Source: G963666705 sp963666705 (lineage in GTDB: Bacteria; Pseudomonadota; Alphaproteobacteria; CADEGL01). Taken from it: DNA of 64,000 nucleotides. The notes below the pieces were generated by a model. The model did not search any database. It was not told where the DNA came from and was given only the letters and a program-made list of their open reading frames with translations. Within the stretch, counting starts at the first letter, position 1; the number at the start of each line of letters is the position of its first letter. The stretch lies in NCBI GenBank assembly GCA_963666705.2, contig CAXXKO010000004.1, positions 223,472 through 287,471 on the forward strand, in the 5' to 3' direction. Both the position numbers and the translations under genes were made by a program. Shown in pieces: positions 61,348 through 64,000 of this stretch.

Positions 61348-62611
61348 TAGTCGAATAGATTCAATTGGTTAGCATGGGGGTGGATTGGTGTCGTGGTTTC
61401 TGGATTTGTAAGCAATTGAAGGAGCGGTGTTTTTTCGAAGACGGTGAGGCTGAGGACCTGGAGGATTGTGTAGAGGCTGGCGTTGATAGCCAAGCGCTTC
61501 TTGACGATGGCGATCAACACATAGACGGAGACGGCGATCCAGATCTGGGATTTGACGGCGTTCTCGGAGGTGCCGTAGAAGCGCTTGATGCGCAGGTGCT
61601 GCTTGATCCATTTGAAGAACAGCTCGACCTGCCAGCGGCATTTGTAGAGCTGGGCGATGGTCAGCGCCGGCAGGGTGAAGTTGTTGGTCAGGAAGGTGAA
61701 GGCCTTGCCGCTCTCGGGGTCGCGGTATCGGACGCGGCGGAGCCTGTCCGGGTAGTCGGTGGCGGTGTGCTGGCCGGCGGTGCGGATGGTCTGGTCGCAG
61801 CGCAGGCCGGTGGTCTTGTCGATTGCGCGGGACGCGATCCTGCGGAACTGGAACTTGGCCCGTGCCCGGACGACGAAGAAGGCGGCGCCCTGGCTCAGGC
61901 GATGGAGGCGGGCGAAATGGATGTATCCGCGGTCCAGGACGTAGAAGGCGCCGGGCTCGGGGACCAGCTCGTCGAGCACCCTCACGTCGTGCCATCGGCC
62001 GTCGCTGATATGGATGAAAGTTGGGATATTGCCGCGCAGATCCAAGAGGGTGTGGAGCTTGATGGCGGCCTTGGTGCGCTGGAACGGGGCCCAGGGGAAG
62101 ACCGCGAGGCAGAGGTCGATGGTGGTCGAGTCGAGGGCATAGACGGTGTGGTCGAGCTCGAGGCCGAAGCTGTCTTGGGCATAGAGCGGCCGGGCGATGC
62201 GGATCAGCGCCTGGGCGAAGTCGGCATGGATGCGCCAGTCGCGCCTCTCGTTGGCGTCGGCCAAGGTGGCGCGGGCGACGCGCCCGCGGATGCCCATGTG
62301 GTAGAGCTTGGTGTGCTGGGCGCGCAGGCAGGCCTCGATGTCGCGCAGGCTCTCGCGATAGGTCAGCTGCGCGAAGGCCATGCACAGATACCGATCGAGG
62401 CAGGAGAAGCTTCGCAGCCTGCGATCGCCGCCGTAGCGGTGGACGCAACGGCGCAAGCTGTGCACGGGCAGATGGTCGATCACCTGGGCGAAAACGATCT
62501 TGCCTGCATACATGAGCCATGCTCCTGACCGGGAAGGCAGGAGCATGTCTGGCTTAACACCGGGAGTTCAAGTCGGTGACACGCGAATATCCCGAAAGAA
62601 CGTTTAACCAC
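61331..62611 (-). mobile_element. IS4-family insertion sequence, copy 2 (inverted, outer end lost)
   Basis: Same element as copy 1 in opposite orientation. The end near 61331 has the complete repeat CACTAGTGTCCGGTTAA. The other end stops at GTTTAACCAC (62611), where copy 1 would have 44 further bases, and runs directly into the IS3 remnant; so the outer terminal repeat is missing and no target duplication is expected. Confidence 0.93.
61344..62546 (-). CDS. IS4-family transposase, copy 2
   Basis: 400 residues, identical to copy 1 but for Pro in VIDHLPVHS and Pro in LLTNPETTT. The gene is complete although its element lacks one terminal repeat, so it could still mobilise copy 1 in trans. Confidence 0.95.
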   Translation of the reverse strand: MLLPSRSGAWLMYAGKIVFAQVIDHLPVHSLRRCVHRYGGDRRLRSFSCLDRYLCMAFAQLTYRESLRDIEACLRAQHTKLYHMGIRGRVARATLADANERRDWRIHADFAQALIRIARPLYAQDSFGLELDHTVYALDSTTIDLCLAVFPWAPFQRTKAAIKLHTLLDLRGNIPTFIHISDGRWHDVRVLDELVPEPGAFYVLDRGYIHFARLHRLSQGAAFFVVRARAKFQFRRIASRAIDKTTGLRCDQTIRTAGQHTATDYPDRLRRVRYRDPESGKAFTFLTNNFTLPALTIAQLYKCRWQVELFFKWIKQHLRIKRFYGTSENAVKSQIWIAVSVYVLIAIVKKRLAINASLYTILQVLSLTVFEKTPLLQLLTNPETTTPIHPHANQLNLFDY

Positions 62612-62969
62612 CGGAACATGACCGACAATTTTGAGAACAAAGTTGCTGTTGATGGGCCTGAAGGAGCTAGGCTCATTCCCGTTTTCCCCGGGCCATAGCG
62701 CGGCAAGTGCTTGGACGCTGACGCGCATGCGTAGGTTGCCCTGCGGCTTTTGCGTGGCGAGTGCCGTTGGAGCCAGGTCGAGGCCGACCTGGAGGCATCC
62801 CCCTTGAGGTTGCTGAACAGGATGGGGCTTGCGAGGCTGTATGCCTCGACCTCCGCCGGTGCGGCGCGGGGGCTGGCCTTGGACGGCTCCCAGTATCTGT
62901 GATCGGCATCTCCGCGGGTTCGCGTCTACCTGAGCCCCGCTCAAGGCGTGGCACACCGCGATCTCAATC
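62610..62969 (+). pseudogene. Shredded remnant of the IS3-type element
   Basis: The start CCGGAACATGACCGACAAT is the orfA start of the element at 11866-13279; later segments match orfA/orfB pieces in the same order: FPGP-like part, GDA-like stretch, a piece near VEADLEAS, ASTSAGAARGLAL, DGSQYL, and YLSPAQ plus GCGTGGCAC..CGCGATCTCAATC at the end. Between them, segments are missing, so about 1.33 kb has been reduced to 360 bp by several internal deletions. The reading frame is broken. Confidence 0.8.
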
Positions 62970-63822
62970 TTGCCTGGTGGAAAAACTTTCTTTGGCCTTG
63001 CGGTATGTGATGGTTGGCCGGGCCGGTGCGGCGGTTGAAGGCTAGCGCGGCAAGGTGCCAGGTCTTGAGGTTGCTGAACAGGACGTGGATGATCGGCATC
63101 TGCGTCTCGGCGTTCTTGCCTTGGCCTTGGACGGTGGGCTGGTGCCGGTAGACGGCGCCGAGCCCGGCATAGCCCTTGAAATCGTCGGTCAGCAGGCGCG
63201 CGCCCGGCGTCACGGCGGCCCGCACGAAGCCGCCGAGCTGCTCGGCATTGGCCCGGGGCAGGATGGCAAGCCGCGCCCGGCCGGCGACGAAGCCGCTGGC
63301 CTCGACCCCCTTGCCCGGCGCCACCGCCACCTTCTCCACCGCCAGCACGAGCAGGCTCTTGTTGGCATTGGCCATCCCGCGGCCCCGGCTCTCGGGCTTG
63401 CCGCGCCCGCCGTAGTAGCTCTCATCGACCTCGACCATGCCGTCCAGCAACGCCTCCGGCCGCTCCGCCAAGCCATGGCGCAGCTTGTGAGCCATCAGCC
63501 ATGCGGTCTCATAGCGAAGCCCCAGCTCGCGCGCCAGGAACAGGGCCGAGACCCCGCGCTTGTCCCGCCCCATCAACCACGCCGCCAGGAACCATTTGGG
63601 CAACGGTGTGCGGGTGCGGTGGAAGATGGTTCCCGCCGTCACCGACTCTTGACGACCGCAAGCCGCGCATTCGAAGACGCGCGCCCGCGCCTTGTGCCGA
63701 TAGCCCCGCCGGTGCCCGCAGCGGGCGCACGCAAACCCAGACGGCCAGCGTCGATCCGCCAAGGCCAGGATGCACGATTCCTCGTCTCGGTAGCGCTCTT
63801 GGAACGTCAACAAGCCGCTCAT
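62941..63822 (-). CDS. IS1595-family (ISXO2-like) transposase with altered C-terminus
   Basis: About 293 residues. N-terminal zinc ribbon (FACARCGHRRGY, FECAACGRQES), then the DDE core: GMVEVDESYYGGRGK, LLTDDFKGYAG and the HVLFSNLKTW region. After SNLKTW the usual LNGTFHG..YRFNRR segment is reduced to HLAALAFNRR, and the last 30 residues read into the IS3 remnant; the 3' end of the gene is therefore rearranged and activity is doubtful. ATG at 63822 (MSGLLTFQERYRDEE) is preferred over the TTG at 63840. Terminal repeats of the element were not identified. Confidence 0.85.
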   Translation of the reverse strand: MSGLLTFQERYRDEESCILALADRRWPSGFACARCGHRRGYRHKARARVFECAACGRQESVTAGTIFHRTRTPLPKWFLAAWLMGRDKRGVSALFLARELGLRYETAWLMAHKLRHGLAERPEALLDGMVEVDESYYGGRGKPESRGRGMANANKSLLVLAVEKVAVAPGKGVEASGFVAGRARLAILPRANAEQLGGFVRAAVTPGARLLTDDFKGYAGLGAVYRHQPTVQGQGKNAETQMPIIHVLFSNLKTWHLAALAFNRRTGPANHHIPQGQRKFFHQARLRSRCATP

Positions 63823-63859
63823 GCCCTGTCTCCCGACCAATCCTCAGAGGCGGGAACAG

Positions 63860-64000
63860 TACACCCTTAGAGCGAACATATAAAGAACACTCGGTCGCTA
63901 CCTGCATTAACCGGATAGGGACGTAAATTATTGATGCAATTGAAACAAGAAATTTGTCAATTCATAATCGTGGAATAATAAATAAGAGATATTGCGACAC
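63860..64000. other. AT-rich right edge without a recognised gene
   Basis: AT-rich sequence (ATATAAAGAACACTC, AAATTATTGATGCAATTG, AATAATAAATAAG) resembling the fillers at 59395-59658 and 60984-61330; probably the same foreign segment continuing out of the window. No gene can be supported in it. Confidence 0.5.

Noticed and set aside
59659..62611. Active composite transposon formed by the two IS4 copies
   Set aside because: The outer end of copy 2 is lost and the enclosed segment has no intact cargo gene; only copy 1 shows its own target duplication, so it moved alone.

Overview
The window comes from a GC-rich bacterial chromosome, most likely an alphaproteobacterium of the Rhodospirillales type. 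The support is an NAD-dependent glutamate dehydrogenase of the large 180-kDa class, a thioredoxin / LON-domain / Trm112 / DUF971 / ubiquinone hydroxylase / ftsK / lolA / xthA neighbourhood, a CenR-like orphan response regulator, and no sign of Gram-positive architecture. Codon use is strongly GC-rich throughout, except in a restriction-modification island (about 11.4-15.5 kb) and an insertion-sequence zone with AT-rich filler at the right edge (59.4-64 kb).

Layout: 1-2.5 kb holds the end of a CapD/WbpM-like sugar nucleotide dehydratase and purH. 2.6-9.5 kb holds an MFS carrier, a repeat-rich gap and the giant glutamate dehydrogenase, whose 3' end is duplicated in tandem. 9.5-11.3 kb has a short-chain dehydrogenase divergent from a two-domain cupin gene broken by an in-frame TAG. 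11.4-15.5 kb is a restriction-modification island: the putative endonuclease gene is cut by an IS3-type element, while the Vsr nuclease and cytosine-C5 methyltransferase are intact. tRNA-Gly and a RES/Xre toxin-antitoxin pair follow. 16.9-27.2 kb is the conserved housekeeping block, interrupted by a striking 6 x 110-bp repeat array and, before xthA, by a 51-bp near-perfect palindrome followed by a predicted small structured RNA.

27.2-38.2 kb looks like a surface-glycan locus. Leftward are two paralogous methyltransferases, a cyclic-nucleotide-binding protein and an 893-residue ABC protein with mutated Walker motifs. Rightward is a tightly overlapping run of four glycosyltransferases, a histidine phosphatase, a NodB-like deacetylase and a small membrane protein. 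This run continues with one-to-four-base overlaps into a peptide-type ABC importer (38.2-44.2 kb). 44.2-49.9 kb carries a membrane class III nucleotide cyclase split by an IS21 element, a methyltransferase and an MBL-fold hydrolase. 50-59.4 kb carries a response regulator, an L,D-transpeptidase, YggS and a set of catabolic genes (MFS, acyl-CoA dehydrogenase, FAD oxidase, ornithine-cyclodeaminase-like and luciferase-like proteins). 59.6-63.8 kb is a pile-up of two inverted IS4 copies, a shredded IS3 remnant and an IS1595 transposase.

Running through the window is a family of intergenic palindromic elements (here called A, about 110 bp; B, 35 bp; C, about 136-172 bp) that recur in the order A-B-C. 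The A element often begins at the last base of a TAG stop codon. All functional assignments come from reading translated sequence and motifs by eye; no database search was possible.
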